64,000 nt of DNA from Okapia johnstoni (Eukaryota > Chordata > Mammalia > Artiodactyla > Giraffidae): NCBI GenBank assembly GCA_024291935.2, contig CM044309.1, forward strand, positions 32,078,001 to 32,142,000, written 5' to 3'. This document shows positions 12,041-24,300 of this stretch, piece by piece. The position numbers and the translations under genes were made by a program. The notes under the pieces are model-generated. The model was not told the origin of the DNA, did no database searches, and was given only the letters and a program-made list of their open reading frames with translations. Position 1 is the stretch's first letter, and each line of letters begins with the position of its first letter.

Positions 12041-12363
12041 ACTTACTACCCCTTAGTGAGATTAGCTATTTAATCACCTACTTTGTACCTTAATTCTGTT
12101 TCCATGAATTTAGCAATTATTTGATTCTCTGAACACCAACTGGCTGTCTGACAATTCAATTCTGTTCTGACACTAATTATCTGAAATTAGCATCAGACTT
12201 CACAGATCTAAAAGCTCTGTCACAAAGACCATTCCCACTTCAGATGCCAGTGGCAAACATCAGATCCCAGGTTACCAACACTTCTGTCTGACTCGGCTAC
12301 AAATTCAAGGGTTCCCTCAAGCCCCTCCTAAGGTTTGACAATTTCCTAGGACAATGCAACTCA
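12041..12363. other. No recognised gene
   Basis: Short spacer between SINEs with no feature I can name. Confidence 0.35.
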
Positions 12364-13228
12364 GTTTCCCTGGTGGCTCAGATAGTCAAGAATATGCCTG
12401 CAATGCAGGAGACCCAGGTTCGATCTCTGAGTTGTGACAATCCCATGGAGAACAGAATGGCTACCCACTCTGGTATTCTTTTTTTTTTTTTAATTGGAGG
12501 CTAAATACTTTACATTATTGTGGTGGTTTTTGCCATACATTCACATAAATCATCCATGGGTGTACATGTGTTACCCATCCTGACCCTCCCTCCCACCTTC
12601 CTCCCCATCCCATCCTTCAGGGTCATCCCAGTGCACCAGCCCTGAGCACCCTGCCTCATGCGTTCAACCTGGACTGGCGATCTATTTCACATGTGATAAT
12701 ATATATGTTTCAATGCTATTCTCTCTAACCATCCCACCCTCACCTTCTCCCACAGAGTCCAACAGTCTGTTTTTTACATTTGTGTCTCTTTTGCTGTCTC
12801 GCATATAGGGTCATCGTTACCATCTTTCTAAATTCCATGTATATGCGTTAATATACTGTATTGATATTTTTCTTTCTGACTTACTTCGCTCTGTATAATA
12901 AGCTCCAGTTTCATCCACCTCACTAGAACAGATTCAAATGCATTCTGTTTAATAGCTGAGTAATATTCCATTGTGTATAGGTACCACAGCTTTCTTATCC
13001 ATTTGTCTGCCGATGGACATCTAGGTTGCTTCCATGTCCTGGCTATTATAAACAGTGCTGCGACGAACATTGGGGTACACGTGTCTTTTTCAATTCTGGT
13101 TTCCTTGGTGTGTATGCCCAGCCCCAATCCAGTATTCTTGCCTGGAGAATTCCATGGATAGAGGAGGCTGGTGGGCTACAGTCCATGGGCTCACAAAAAG
13201 TCACACACAACTGAGCAACTAACACTTT
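12364..13228 (+). mobile_element. Bov-tA SINE split by an L1
   Basis: The tRNA head and first body part lie at 12364-12480 and the remaining body at 13129-13228. A 0.65-kb L1 lies between them. The SINE word CTGGTATTCTT (12470-12480) reappears as CCAGTATTCTT (13129-13139), which is the L1 target-site duplication. The SINE was therefore in place first. Confidence 0.93.
12481..13128 (-). mobile_element. L1 LINE 3' end inside a SINE
   Basis: A 5'-truncated L1 on the minus strand, with its A tail seen as a T-run at 12479-12492, then the 3' UTR, then the last ORF2 codons. The minus frame 12828-13127 gives 99 residues of the ORF2 C-terminus ([15 protein letters not shown] and [14 protein letters not shown] type text) without a stop. 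Too little is present to encode an active protein. Confidence 0.93.
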
Positions 13229-15080
13229 AGGGCAGCTCACAGAACTCAAGAAAGTATTTTACGTACTATTACCAGGTTATTATAAAGGATACAACTCAGA
13301 AAGAGCCCAGTGGAGAAGATGCAGAGGGCAGGGGATGGGGGAAGGGGCATGGAGCTTCCATCCCTTCCTGAACATGCTACCCCCAGCACCTTGATGTGTT
13401 TGTTCACCAACCTTGAAGTTCTCTGAATCCCGCTGTTGAGGGGTTTTCATGGAGTTTCATTATATAAGGCATGGTTGATTAAATAATTGGCCATGGGTGA
13501 TTGAACACAATCTCTATCTAGCCTCTTCTTTTCCTGGAAGACAGGGGGTGAGGTCAAAAGTTCGAATCCTCTAATTATGCCTTGATCTTTTGGGGGAGCA
13601 ATCCCTATTGTGAAGCTGTCTAGGGGCCCTCCAGAGTCACCTTAATAGCATAAACTCAGCTGTGGTTGCAGGAGACTTGCTTGGATACCAAGAGACACTC
13701 TTATCTCTTAGGAAATTCCAAGGGTCTTGGGAGCTCTGAGCCAGGAACTGGAGATAAAGGACCAAATATTTCCCATTATACTGCAATGACATATTTTGAT
13801 ATTAAAAATTGAACTTTATGAGGAGGGCGGCAACTTTTCTTTGCTATATTGCTTGATAACCTATCTCCAAATAAGGTTGCATTTTGATATACTGGGTATT
13901 AGAATGTATGAATCTGAGGGGAACACAATTCAGCCCATAACACCCTTATTGCCAGTGCTTTGGCTTTTCCTGTGAGATGAACAACTTTTGAAGCAGTCAC
14001 TATGGGCTATTATGGAGGATCTGGTGTGGAGAGGTAAATGAGACTTGATATGGACTAAACATTCATGTCCATAGAGAGTGTGAACACTCTAAGGAGAAAG
14101 CACCATAAATTATCATTTTCACTGGAAAGTTCCTTCTTGGACACACCATTCTGCCTAGTCTTATTATTCTATTCTCAGCTCTGCATCCCTTTCACCAATC
14201 CCCACAGTTTGACTTCATCCTCCCACATCCCTTGTTGTTCACAGATGTTGATTTGGCCCTACTATTTTTCATCAGTCCTACTCATATTTTCAGAATATAT
14301 TGAAACAGGGTTATCTTTAGTGGTGTCTTTCTCAAATACCAATATCTTTCAGCCTGGAAGACAGATTTGTTCTGTTCTGTTTCTCTGTTGTGTTTAAAAA
14401 CAATGGTCTATTTTTATACAGTGCCCAAGCCACACTTTAGCACAGACAAATAAGAATTTCAGAGGGTGGGATCCTGATTTTCTAAGCTCTCCAGGTGATT
14501 CTATGCCATAGAGTTAAGAACCACGGGTCTAATACAGCAACATGAGGAATTGCAGGGTGGTGGAGGGTTGGCAGGCCATACTGTTTCAAGTAAAAGATGC
14601 ATATATGTTTCCCAAAAGCAGGTATGAAGTCTTAGAGACAGTATGATCTAAAGACACGTTATGACAAACATATTTTCTTAATTGGAAAGTGAGTTAAACA
14701 GTTGCTCCTGCATTCAGTGGATACCACATCTTATCTCATTGCAAGATGAATTTCTAACTTCTGTTTCAAATTGGATCTCTGATTAGAGACTGTACCCTGA
14801 TAGCTTTTGGTACATGAGAGGAAAACCAAGTTCAGAAGTAATTACCCTTCTCTGCACAAAAAGTTTACTGGGCTTTAAAAATTATAGTATTTTCATTACT
14901 TTTTTTTGGCTATTTGAAGTTCACTTTTGAATCAAATTATAACATTTGCATAATTTAAGGGGCTAAATAATTCTAGAATTGTTTATTAAGAAAATAGCAC
15001 CTTTGTTGTTTTTTTTTTTTTTTTTAGATCCACAAGTAAGTTAAATTATCTTCTTGTTTTTTCTCCTAGTTTCTTTGTTT
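13229..15080. other. No recognised gene; LTR-like end near 13790-13945
   Basis: 13790-13945 ends with CTCCAAATAAGGTTGCATTT and ACACAATTCAGCCCATAACA, a pattern typical of the 3' end of an old MaLR/ERVL-type LTR. A G-rich block at 13325-13347 has four G-runs. The frame 14065-14397 (110 residues) shows no domain. A T-run lies at 15009-15025. Confidence 0.35.
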
Positions 15081-15084
15081 AGGT

Positions 15085-15285
15085 CTTGAGCTGCTCCCTT
15101 TTTAAAAAATTATATTTTTTGTTAGTTTTTAGAATTCGCAGAACATGAAATCAACCACCTTGAAGTTTGCATTTCAGTGACATTTAGTGCATTCACAATG
15201 TTGTATAGCTGTTACCACCATCCTACTCCATTTTCATCATCCCAAAAGGGAACACGTTGCCCACTGAACTGTCTCATTACTTTTT
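15085..15285. mobile_element. Old mammalian L1-type fragment
   Basis: The text around ACATTTAGTGCATTCACAAT and 'gttaccaccatcctactcc' matches a very common ancient mammalian repeat that I associate with L1M 3' regions. It is strongly diverged, and the subfamily and orientation are not fixed. Confidence 0.4.
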
Positions 15286-15299
15286 GGTAAGATCAAATG

Positions 15300-15890
15300 C
15301 TGCTTTAGCTCTATTGCCGTGTAACAGACGAGTCTGATACATGGAAGCTTACATGAGTTTCATTTATTGTCTCATAGTTTCTGGGGGTCAGAAATATAGA
15401 CATAACTTAGACTTCAGTTCAGGGTGTCTCACATGCTGTAAGCATTGTGTCAGGGGCTCTAGTTATGTCAAGGCTTAACTGGAGGAGGGTGGATTTCCAA
15501 GTTCACTCACATGGCTGTTGGCAGGATTCAGTTCCTTGCAAACTATTGGATTGAAGGTCCTAATTCCCTGCTGGTTATTGTCGAGAAGCCAACTTCAGTT
15601 CCTTACCGCGTGAGCCTCTCTACAGGGACGCTCACATCAGGATAACTGGTTCCATCAGAGCTAGGAAGTCAGAAAAGAATAGAGGACTCAGAGAGAGACA
15701 GAAAAGGAGAGAGAGAGAAGGGACTAGGGAGAGAGACAGATCTGACATGATAGGAGTCTGTTTATAACCAGTTTGGAAAGTGACATACCATCTCTTATGC
15801 TGTACCCTATTTGTTAGAAGCAGTAGCTAACTCCCGCCCACACTCAATGGAGAGGATTACACAAGGGCATCAGTTACGACCAAGAGGTGG
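15300..15890 (+). mobile_element. Ancient LTR-like repeat
   Basis: This is the longest of three related copies in the window (others at 3151-4270 and 7000-7330). It holds 'tgtctcatagtttctggggg', TCACATGGCTGTTGGCAGG and a GA-rich stretch (15690-15740). It is probably of MaLR/ERVL type. The family name is from memory. Confidence 0.45.
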
Positions 15891-16139
15891 AGGCCGTCTC
15901 AGAGCTGCTTTCCCTGCTTTGGTGTGGTTTTCTCCAGATATTTTGATAGAAAATCTGGCTTCTCCAGATATGATGGTGGCAACTTAAGGATGTGTTATCT
16001 AATTTTGAGTCAGAAATAACTTACAAAAAGAAACAGTGGCTTGGATTTATTTAGATTTTTGGCCTGATAGGTAGTATCAAGACATACTGTAATCATAAAC
16101 ATTTGTTGACCATTGATGTGTTTTATATATATATATAAA

Positions 16140-16372
16140 ATCTCATTTAATCATCACAAAACACTTCAAGGTACCAGTTATTACCACTACACTGAATATA
16201 ACAAGAAAAATCCATATACAGTAAGATAGGTACTATTATTATCCCCATTTTTTTAAACAAAAAAAAAAAAAATGAAGCTTAGAAACTTGTCCAAAGTCAA
16301 GGGAGAAAGTGGGTAGCAGGTTCTAGATTTAAGCCTAGCTGCACCAACTCCAAAACCTTTTCTCTTATCTGC
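16140..16372 (-). mobile_element. MIR SINE
   Basis: On the minus strand this follows the MIR consensus: a head ending in a CAGAGCC-like block, the conserved core around CTTGGACAAGTT and the GGGGATAATAATAGTACCTA block (complement at 16229-16248). An internal run of A/T (16249-16272) has expanded. Confidence 0.8.
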
Positions 16373-18329
16373 CATAGTACCTAACATATGGTACTTTGAG
16401 TTAGTTATAAGTAGTGTGAATACCACTGGTCCAACATCTTTTCCCTCATCTTCCTCTAATAATAAGATAAAATCCAATTGTCTCATTTTACATGTTTCCC
16501 CACTTTATGTTATGGGAAAGAACAGTGTCCCATACACATTACTTTTTCTGAATGCCTGAAACATGATGAGCGTTTTTAAAATATTTACTTTGGTTTTCTA
16601 GAACTATGTGCATAGGGAAATGGGTTGGTCTGCAATCCAACATTCTTTCTTTGCTTTGGCAAGAAGCAATGGTTTTCAAGTCTTCTGGCAAGTGTAATGA
16701 ATATTTTGTAAAGAAAATATTATCCTGGAGCTACCTGAATCTATTATATGTGGTAAGATTCCACATTGCTTCCCACTTGTTTTTCTACTTCTCCAAGAAC
16801 TTGGCTTTTCTGCATTTCTTTGTTACTCAGGAAAAAAAAAAAAAAAAAAAAAAACTATGTCTCTTTGCCTTTATTTCTCACATCTTAAAACCCATCAGGA
16901 TGTAAAGAAATTGGGTACCATATGCACTGGGGATAACCACTAATTCTAAAGAGATGGGTCTTCCAGGATCACCAGTGGGTAAAACACTGAGAATTACCCC
17001 AGTGTACAGTGTGCATATAATGATGACTTTTCCTTTTTTTTTTTTTTTTTTTATTACAATCAGGAGATGTAAATTTGGCTAAAGAACAGAGAAATTCTTA
17101 GTTGGGGGTTAGAGTCACGGAGGGAGGTTGAGGCAGAAGTGATGTTTAATTTTTGCAAAGGTTGGTAGTGAAAGTAAAGAAGTTAAAAGGCTGATGCTTC
17201 AGTGAGAGAATTTCTCCAGCAGTAACTGAAACCCTAGGTGTTCTCCATAGGCTTGGAATAAATAGGAACTGAGCACTCAAGAGGGTTCCATGTGATGTCA
17301 GCTAGTTAAACACACTCTCCCTGGAGCTGAATTTTGGGGAGAGGGTGTTTTATAGTTCTCAGTGAGCTCTGGGCCCTGGGTGACAGAGCCTTTTTCTTTG
17401 TATGAAAATCCTATCCACCTGGGCCCATGGTTTGTATTTTTTGACTTGAGAGGGGGGAAAAGCCTTGATCAACAGAACAAGCAAAACTATAGAAAACAAA
17501 GGAAGTACAAACAGATTGCATTTACTGAAGGAAAAGGGTATGCTACAGGCAAGAAACCACATAAGTCCCTAACCAAACATTGGTCACAATTGCATGGTTT
17601 TCCATTGCCTGTAAGGAATGAGGACATTCCTTTAATAGTCAATGCAATGTCTTTTGTGTGTCTCTGTCTTAAAGGAAATATCTGCTCAAGACAACCAGAA
17701 ATAAAATGTGAATAAAGTTTATAAGCTAACATATTCTCAAGTATTAAATTGTGTGTGAATTAATTAAGTGTGACTAAGATTATGACATGAGATCTGATTT
17801 AAGATTGGCCTCAGCACCAGTTGCGATGAGATGCAGGTTTGCTGCAGCATATTATTCCAATTTCACCATCTTTACTTCAAACCCCACATGTTCCATGGCC
17901 TTGCCTCTGAGTTAAAATCCATTTAGCAGACTCTTGAGCTGTCAATTTGCTCAAGGTGTCTTTTTCAATATATTTTCTTTACTTTGAGTAGCCTTCCTTT
18001 CTTTTTCCTAAGACCATTTTGCTTTATTAACATTTCTTAATCCAGTAATACAAAAACCTGGTAACACCTCTATTGAATTCCTCATAGGCTGCTCAGTTTG
18101 GAATAATTGCCTTTCTTTCAAATACTCCATGCAAATATCTACCATTGCATTTACTGTATGTTGTTATAATTTCCTATTTCTGTGTTTACCTCTTCCAACT
18201 ACGCTTTGCCTTATTCTTCTTCATGTAGAGAAAAATAACTGGTGTTGAAAGGCTACAGGCTGAAATAAGTCCCTTTTCTAAATAGGACTGGTTTCAGAGA
18301 AATGAGCACAGGATCACGTAACTGACTCA
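16373..18329. other. No recognised gene; two homopolymer runs
   Basis: An A23 run lies at 16832-16854 and a T-run at 17034-17052. Frames of 99 and 117 residues (16606-16905, 17362-17715) have no domain I recognise, and the second overlaps open minus-strand frames. I see no convincing exon. Confidence 0.35.
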
Positions 18330-18680
18330 TGTTAAATCATCTAAGAAGCCAGACATAAAAGGCCACCCATTGTATGGCTGCATTTATACAAAATATCCAT
18401 AGTAGGCAAATCCATGGAGACAGAAAACAGATTAGTGGTTATGAAAGGTTAGGGGAAGGAAATGGGGAGTAATTGCTTAATGAGTATGGGGTTTCCATTC
18501 AAGGTGATGAAAAATTCTGTAACCAGAAGAATTTTGTAGCCAGATAATGGTAATAGCTACACAACATTGCAAATGCTCTTAATGCCACTGAATTGTACCC
18601 TTTGAAGTGGTTACAATGATAAATTTTATATGTGTATTTTGCCACAATTAAAAGAATACAATAAAAAAGGAAAAATAAAC
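18330..18680 (+). mobile_element. L1M (L1MA/L1MB-like) 3' end
   Basis: Plus-strand text with GAGACAGAAAACAGATTAGT, then GGGGTTTCCATTC and CTGAATTGTACCC, is the well-known 3' end of older L1M elements. It ends in an A-rich tail at about 18650-18686 from which the adjoining (TA)n has grown. Confidence 0.75.
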
Positions 18681-18683
18681 AAT

Positions 18684-18686
<3 letters not shown>

Positions 18687-18758
<72 letters not shown>
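18687..18758. repeat. (TA)36 microsatellite
   Basis: An uninterrupted TA tract of 72 bases adjoins the A tail of the L1M. Open frames through it read as alternating Tyr/Ile on both strands and are not genes. Confidence 0.97.
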
Positions 18759-18759
<1 letters not shown>

Positions 18760-19451
18760 CAGTAAAATCAATTCCCACATGTCCCTGTGTTTCTAAGGCT
18801 TCTGATCAGAATTTCCTCAGTTCCTTTGCCTCTCCAGATTCTTATCCTTGGCTATTTAGGATGCTGTGATGTGAATCCATAACTTACAGACTCTCCACTA
18901 TAGTTTTATTCTATATTGAGGTCCCCATGTTGGGGGAAAAAAGATAGGATTTTCATACAAAGAAAATGCGATTAAATATTATCAGAACCAGGCATGGCAG
19001 GTACTGTTTTTCTCCCTTTATATACCAAACTGTTTTAATTTACAAAGTAAAAATAGCTGTTTGAAGAAAAGCAATAATAAACTAATAGGATAAGTATATA
19101 AAGTAAAAAATAAAAATCATTTTTAAAAGTATCCTCTGATGGAGACAAAGCTATATATAACCAAACTGTGAGTTTGTTTTCCTTTTCTGGGTGCACAAAC
19201 CACATTCCCCAGATTCTTGTGTAGCTGGGGAAGGACTGTGTAAGTGTGTTCTGGCCAATGGGATTTTAGTGGCAGTAATGTAACCCACTTCTAGGGTTGG
19301 CTATAAAGTCCCCATGCAGTCATCATGCTGTCTTTCCTTTCTGCAGTGATTTTACAAGTGACATGTATGAGATTAAGTAGAACCACAAGTTAGAAGAAAT
19401 CTGGATCCCTATGTCCCTGCTTGAAAGATGAGCTGCCAAGAGAGCTAAGCA
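18759..19451. other. No recognised gene
   Basis: 19170-19330 resembles an old dispersed mammalian repeat (phrase TTCTGGCCAATGGGATTTTA), but I cannot name the family. Nothing else is assigned. Confidence 0.35.
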
Positions 19452-19461
19452 ACTTGCATAA

Positions 19462-19581
19462 GCTGCTGCTGCTAAGTCGCTTCACTCGTGTCCGACTCTG
19501 TGCGACCCCATAGACGGCAGCCCACCAGGCTCCCCTGTCCCTGGGATTCTCCAGGCAAGAACACTGGAGTGGGCTGCCATT
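19462..19581 (-). mobile_element. Bov-A SINE monomer
   Basis: A single Bov-A unit with a (GCT)n 3' end. It is flanked by an exact 10-bp target-site duplication ACTTGCATAA at 19452-19461 and 19582-19591. Confidence 0.93.
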
Positions 19582-20229
19582 ACTTGCATAAAACCATGAC
19601 ATTAATAAAAGGAAACTTGAGTTGCTATTGCATTAAGCTTCTGGGATAGAGGGCCTATTTGTTATCTTAACATAACCTCTCCTATTCTGACTCATTTATC
19701 TCTCAATTTTACTCAACACGGTAACTAACTATATATCCAATTTTTCAATCAACATACAGAATATTTCTGTTAAGTCTTCTTCCTATGCCTTTAAGGTAGA
19801 CCCCAGATGAAGTTTAAGTGACTCACTCATTGCTAGGAAGCAATGTTTTTTTCTTAAACCAAGTAAGGGAATCCCGTTCTTCTCACTAGGCATTTGCTTA
19901 GGAATGGATATATAATTGATTCTGGTCAAGGGAAAATGAGAATTCTAACAGAAGGTTTCTTGGAAAGGTGTTTTTATATGTTATAAACAGGAAGCTCTTC
20001 ATCTTTTGCTCAACGCTATTAAAAGCTTTGATTTGTGGCACCATATGATATCAAGTAGAGTTATTGTGACAACAAAGTTAACGTGCCAGAGGAAAAAGAT
20101 GGGAGCAACCATTGTCCTTTATATTGCTGACCAAATAAATTAACCAGTACTCAAGGTCTTCTTCTTATTAAAATGTTGGCACATGAGATAATAAAGCTTT
20201 CTTATTTTTTAGCTACTTTGAAATGTTTT

Positions 20230-21010
20230 TATGTTACTTGCAATCAAAAGCATCCTAAGACAAATTGATATTTGTTTCCTGTGATTTTAATATTTCAAAT
20301 AATATTGCAGCAAATATGCTTTGCATTTATCATTCTTTATGTAGGTTATTTCTGGGTCAAGGAGCATAAGCACCTAAATTTTAATAGATAATACCATAAT
20401 ACCATATTTTTCTCCAAAAATATTGCCTTCCTTTTGGCTTTTAAGTTTTCCAATCTGGATATCATTAATCTATTTAATTTTGCTAATCTGATAAGCAAAA
20501 TAATAACTCATTGTTTTACTTTGTATTTCTTTTGTCATTAATTGAGTTGAACATTATGGGCTTAATGACTATTTCTGCTGCTGCTGCTGCTAAGTCACTT
20601 CAGTCGTGTCAACTCTGTGCCACCCCATAGACGGCAGCCCACCAGGCTCTGCCATCCCTGGGATTCTCCAGGCAAGAGTACTAGAGTGGGCTGCCATTTC
20701 CTTCTCAAGTGCATGAAAGGGAGAAGTGAAAGTGAAGTCGCTCAGTCGTGTCCGACTCTTAGCAACCCTATGGACTGTAGCCTACCAGGCTCCTCCGTCC
20801 ATGGGATTTTCCAGGCAAGAATGACTATTTCTAGGGCTTTGATAATTTGTCTATTCAAATCTTTTGACCATTTTCCATTGACATTTGTATTTTTCTTATT
20901 AATAAGAGCTCTAAATAAAAATATGATTATTAGCCCTTGCATTACAAATAGTTTCTTCCAGTCTGTTGATTATCTTTAATGTTACTTTGAACATCTGTTC
21001 CTATATAGGA
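20230..21010 (-). mobile_element. Old L1M 3' part, cut by a BOV-A2
   Basis: The minus strand follows the end of ORF2 in older L1 elements. 'Ttatttctgggtcaaggag', 'tttgctaatctgataagc' and 'gaccattttcc' with a gap filled by the SINE at 20577-20819 correspond to the usual order from 3' to 5'. It is degraded, with no usable frame. Confidence 0.6.
20577..20819 (-). mobile_element. BOV-A2 SINE
   Basis: Two Bov-A units on the minus strand with a (CTG)n end at 20577-20591. The exact 13-bp target-site duplication AATGACTATTTCT lies at 20564-20576 and 20820-20832. It is inserted in the old L1 remnant. Confidence 0.95.
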
Positions 21011-21264
21011 ATGTAGCATCTTTATCTCACCACTTAAATCACTCAAATTGAATGCCTTCCGATTTTTTATATCTTAAAATCCCAGGTGTTATTCTCAGTG
21101 TTTTTTTTTTTTTTTTTTCTAAAGGACCAAGAAATTTTTAAAGTGCAAATAGCTCAAATTTTAAATGACAAGATACTTAAAGGGCTAGGGTATATGGGCA
21201 AATGCTTTTAAAATTTCATTTTATAGATAATTGATTTTCCTTTGAGGACATATTAAGGAAAGGG

Positions 21265-21465
21265 AATATATGTTGTTGAGTACTTACTGTATGCAAGATA
21301 TTTCCCTAGGGACTTTACACATGATTTGGTTTTCAATTTTAATCCTCATGACAATCCTATAAATTGGTTTTTACTGTTACTGTTTCAAGGGAAGCTAGAT
21401 TAATAGCTTGCCCATGGTCACACGGCCAGTAAACAGTAGATCTGTGTTATGGGTCTCAGTCCTAT
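21265..21465 (-). mobile_element. MIR SINE
   Basis: The minus strand carries the MIR core (complement of TAGCTTGCCCATGGTCACAC at 21403-21422) and the 3' part (complement of 'tttaatcctcatgacaatcc'). Confidence 0.8.
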
Positions 21466-22631
21466 TCGTTTCTTAAAACTTCCTTCAGCCAAGGTGCTAT
21501 ACTTTTGCTGAGAAATGCAGACACTGGATAAACATGTATAACAAAATTCATATTTCTCCCTTTACACTTCTCCTTATGATATACTTTCTTTTATCTGGGA
21601 GCCAAGAATGAAAACAACAAAGTTATGAGACTCAAACACTATTGTTTTTTCATTGTGCCATGGTGCCTATCTTTGAGCAAAAAAAAGAAGTGGAATATTT
21701 TTATTTTGTTTTTAATCTGTTTGTATAAAGAACTGTTCATCAACAGAACTGAATCAAGTACCAACATTAACAGGAAGAACTTTCATGGTGCTTGTGGGCT
21801 GGGTTCATATGTTTTGGAGACATTGATAAACTGGGTGGTGGCTTTGTTTCATTTATCACCAGGCCTTATTTTTTAGGGACTTACCTTGCTGAATCCCTCC
21901 TGTTTGAACAGTCACTTCCTCCTGTCTCAGCTGGCTGTCTTTGATGTCTAGTACTGTCTGGTATTATTTTTAAGATGAGAGTGTGGGAAGAAAAGAGGAA
22001 ATGCGTCTGCATATTGCACCCACCTCTGATCCAGGCAAGCTTTTCTACTTTTGAGTTGTACTCTGCCAGGGGTTTAAGCTTCTTTGCATACTAATCCCAA
22101 TCTGAACCCTGTCTGATAGCCTTTTCTTAAAGAAACATTCAGCATAGCCAAAATAAAAGAACCTTTAATTCCAGGACTTTAATTCAGGGCTTTTAAGTCT
22201 TGAAAATAGGATCTGCAAAAACCCTAACCAAAGTAAGTGGCTAATCTTAAGAGCACCACTTTTTGAAAAAATTTATCAAAGCGGTTGGGGTATCATTGAA
22301 TGGACTTTAGCAAGTGACTTAAATAGCCCAGATAGTGTTTTCTGTACACGTAAAGTAGAGGCATTGAAGCGGGGTCCCCACAGTTTCTTCTGCTGTTCAG
22401 TCTCATTCTCAAGCATCAGAGCCACCCTAGACAAAAGCAGGAAGTTGTCAGAGTTGGTCTTACGTGCTTTATCTTCCCGTCACATTTTGTTTTCCCCTCT
22501 GAGCACTCTACCTTGTAGATGTTTGTATCTTGCCCCATGAAGGTTGTAGCGTCTCTGATTCTGGATTCTCTTGCCCCAGTTCTCTCAGACATTATCTCTT
22601 GTTCTCAAAATTTTTGTATTTATGGTCTCCT
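21466..22631. other. No recognised gene
   Basis: The frame at 21625-21876 shows no domain. The composition is ordinary and I see no convincing repeat or exon. Confidence 0.35.
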
Positions 22632-22645
22632 AAGGCCTTTCTCCT

Positions 22646-22855
22646 AAGGACTTCCCTGGTGCCTTAGATGGTAAAGTGTCTGCCTACAATGCGGGAGACC
22701 CGGGTTCAATCCCTGGGTCGGAAAGATCTTCTGGAGAAGGAAATGGCAACCCACTCCAGTATTCTTGCTTGGAAAATCCCATGGATGGAGGAACCTGGTA
22801 GGCTACAGTCCATGGGATCACAAAGAGTCAGACACAACTGAGCGACTTCACCTTC
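22646..22855 (+). mobile_element. Bov-tA SINE
   Basis: A complete Bov-tA with the tRNA head at its left end. The exact 14-bp target-site duplication AAGGCCTTTCTCCT lies at 22632-22645 and 22856-22869. Confidence 0.96.
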
Positions 22856-22919
22856 AAGGCCTTTCTCCTTGGCATGAAAATGATGTATTAACTAGTCAGT
22901 TAATGTGGGTTACCTTGTC

Positions 22920-23280
22920 TTTTATTTTAATTAATTAATTATTTATTTATTTTTGGTTGTACTTGCCAGGTCTTTGTTGCTGTACGGGCTTTTCTCTAGT
23001 TGAAGAGAGCAGAGGCTAATTTCTAGTTGCAGTCTGTGGGCTTCTCACTGCAGTGGCTTCTCTTTTTGGCAGAGCTCGGGCTCTAGGGGGCACTGGCTTC
23101 CATAGATGTGGCACCTGGGCTCTGTCGTGGCGGCTCCCAGGCTCTTAAGCACAGGCTCAGCAGTTGTGGCACATGGGCTTAGTTGCTACGTGGCATGTGG
23201 GGTCTTCCCAGATCAGGGTGGAACCCATGTCTCCGGCACTGGCAGGTGGATTCTTTACCACTGAGCCACCAGGGAAGCCC
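22920..23280 (-). mobile_element. CHR-type SINE, long form
   Basis: On the minus strand a tRNA-derived head (GGGCTTCCCTGGTGGCTCAG as complement at 23260-23280) is followed by a long body rich in repeated 'gcacgggctctagg'-type words. It ends in an AT-rich (ATTA)n/(TTTA)n tail at 22920-22960. This is the cetartiodactyl CHR layout, older and longer than Bov-tA. Confidence 0.8.
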
Positions 23281-23582
23281 AGTTGTTTGAATCCTAACAA
23301 GGACTTTCAATAAACAAAATATATTTATTCCAAAGATGTGACCCCGAAGTGGAAATTATATACACGTTGGTTGGGCCAGTGGGAAAGTTTGAGGGTGAGG
23401 GTGGATACAGAGCTCTTCTCAGAAGTCTCTAGAAAACAACCACTTGATCTGTCTTGATGAACAGGACATAAATACTCTATGTTCCTTATGTCCTTGAAGA
23501 GACTAAATGACCTTGACGTCCTTTTTCTATTTGTAAAGCTCCATATGATCCTGTTTTAAACAAAGAGCTTATACCTCCCTTT
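23281..23582. other. No recognised gene
   Basis: Spacer between SINEs with no assigned content. Confidence 0.35.
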
Positions 23583-23592
23583 AAGGGAGACA

Positions 23593-23792
23593 TGGGATTT
23601 CCAGGTGGCGCTAGTGGTAAAGAATCTAGCTGCCAATGCAGGAGACGCAAGAGATACTCTGGGTGGGGTAGATCCCTAGGAGAAGGGAATGGCAACCCAC
23701 TCTAGTCTTCTTGCCTGTAAAATTCGTGAACCTGGCGGGCTACCGTCCATGGGGTTGCAAAGAGTCAGACACAATTGAGCACACACGCACCC
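23593..23792 (+). mobile_element. Bov-tA SINE
   Basis: tRNA head plus body on the plus strand. The flanks AAGGGAGACA (23583-23592) and AAGGGGGACA (23793-23802) form a target-site duplication with one mismatch. Confidence 0.93.
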
Positions 23793-24139
23793 AAGGGGGA
23801 CAAGAAGACCAGAGCCCCCTGTTAATCCACAGAAGCATAGAGCGCAGTCAGTGTCAGCTTTTCCTATGATAACTCCGTTAGGCAGTAGGGCAGACAAGAC
23901 CTGACAAAATCACTGTGGCCTCTTTCTTCATTTTAAGATTCTTAAGTTTTAGTCATTGCTTATGGAGACATATTCTTTTCCTGAAGAGAATTTTGAGTTC
24001 TCTGTGGTCCAGGCTTGGGCATTGTACTTCTTTTTATGCTCCACGGTGTCCAGCACAGGCAGGGAACATAGAATTGCATATAATGAATACTTGCTGACAT
24101 ATCATCTCTCTGGAGAAGAGACCAAAACAGCTATATAGT

Positions 24140-24300
24140 TATTACCTCATTTTTCTAGGATGAAGCATCCTTTGAAAATATCAATAGCATCAGTATCTTT
24201 GTTTTGCAGAGAGAGGAAGGCGAAAGCTGAAATGACTTGTCTTATGTCACAACTAGAGAGTATGACAGAGTTTGGATTAAAGCTAAATTTGGACGAGTAG
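24140..24300 (-). mobile_element. MIR SINE, diverged
   Basis: The minus strand carries a MIR-like core (complement of 'atgacttgtcttatgtcaca' near 24231) and a diverged head. The match is weaker than in the other copies. Confidence 0.6.

Noticed and set aside
17362..17715. 117-residue plus frame considered as a pseudogene
   Set aside because: No resemblance to a known protein, and minus-strand frames overlap it. Left as unassigned.
18499..18869. Open frames on both strands with long Tyr/Ile runs
   Set aside because: They are translations of the (TA)36 microsatellite.
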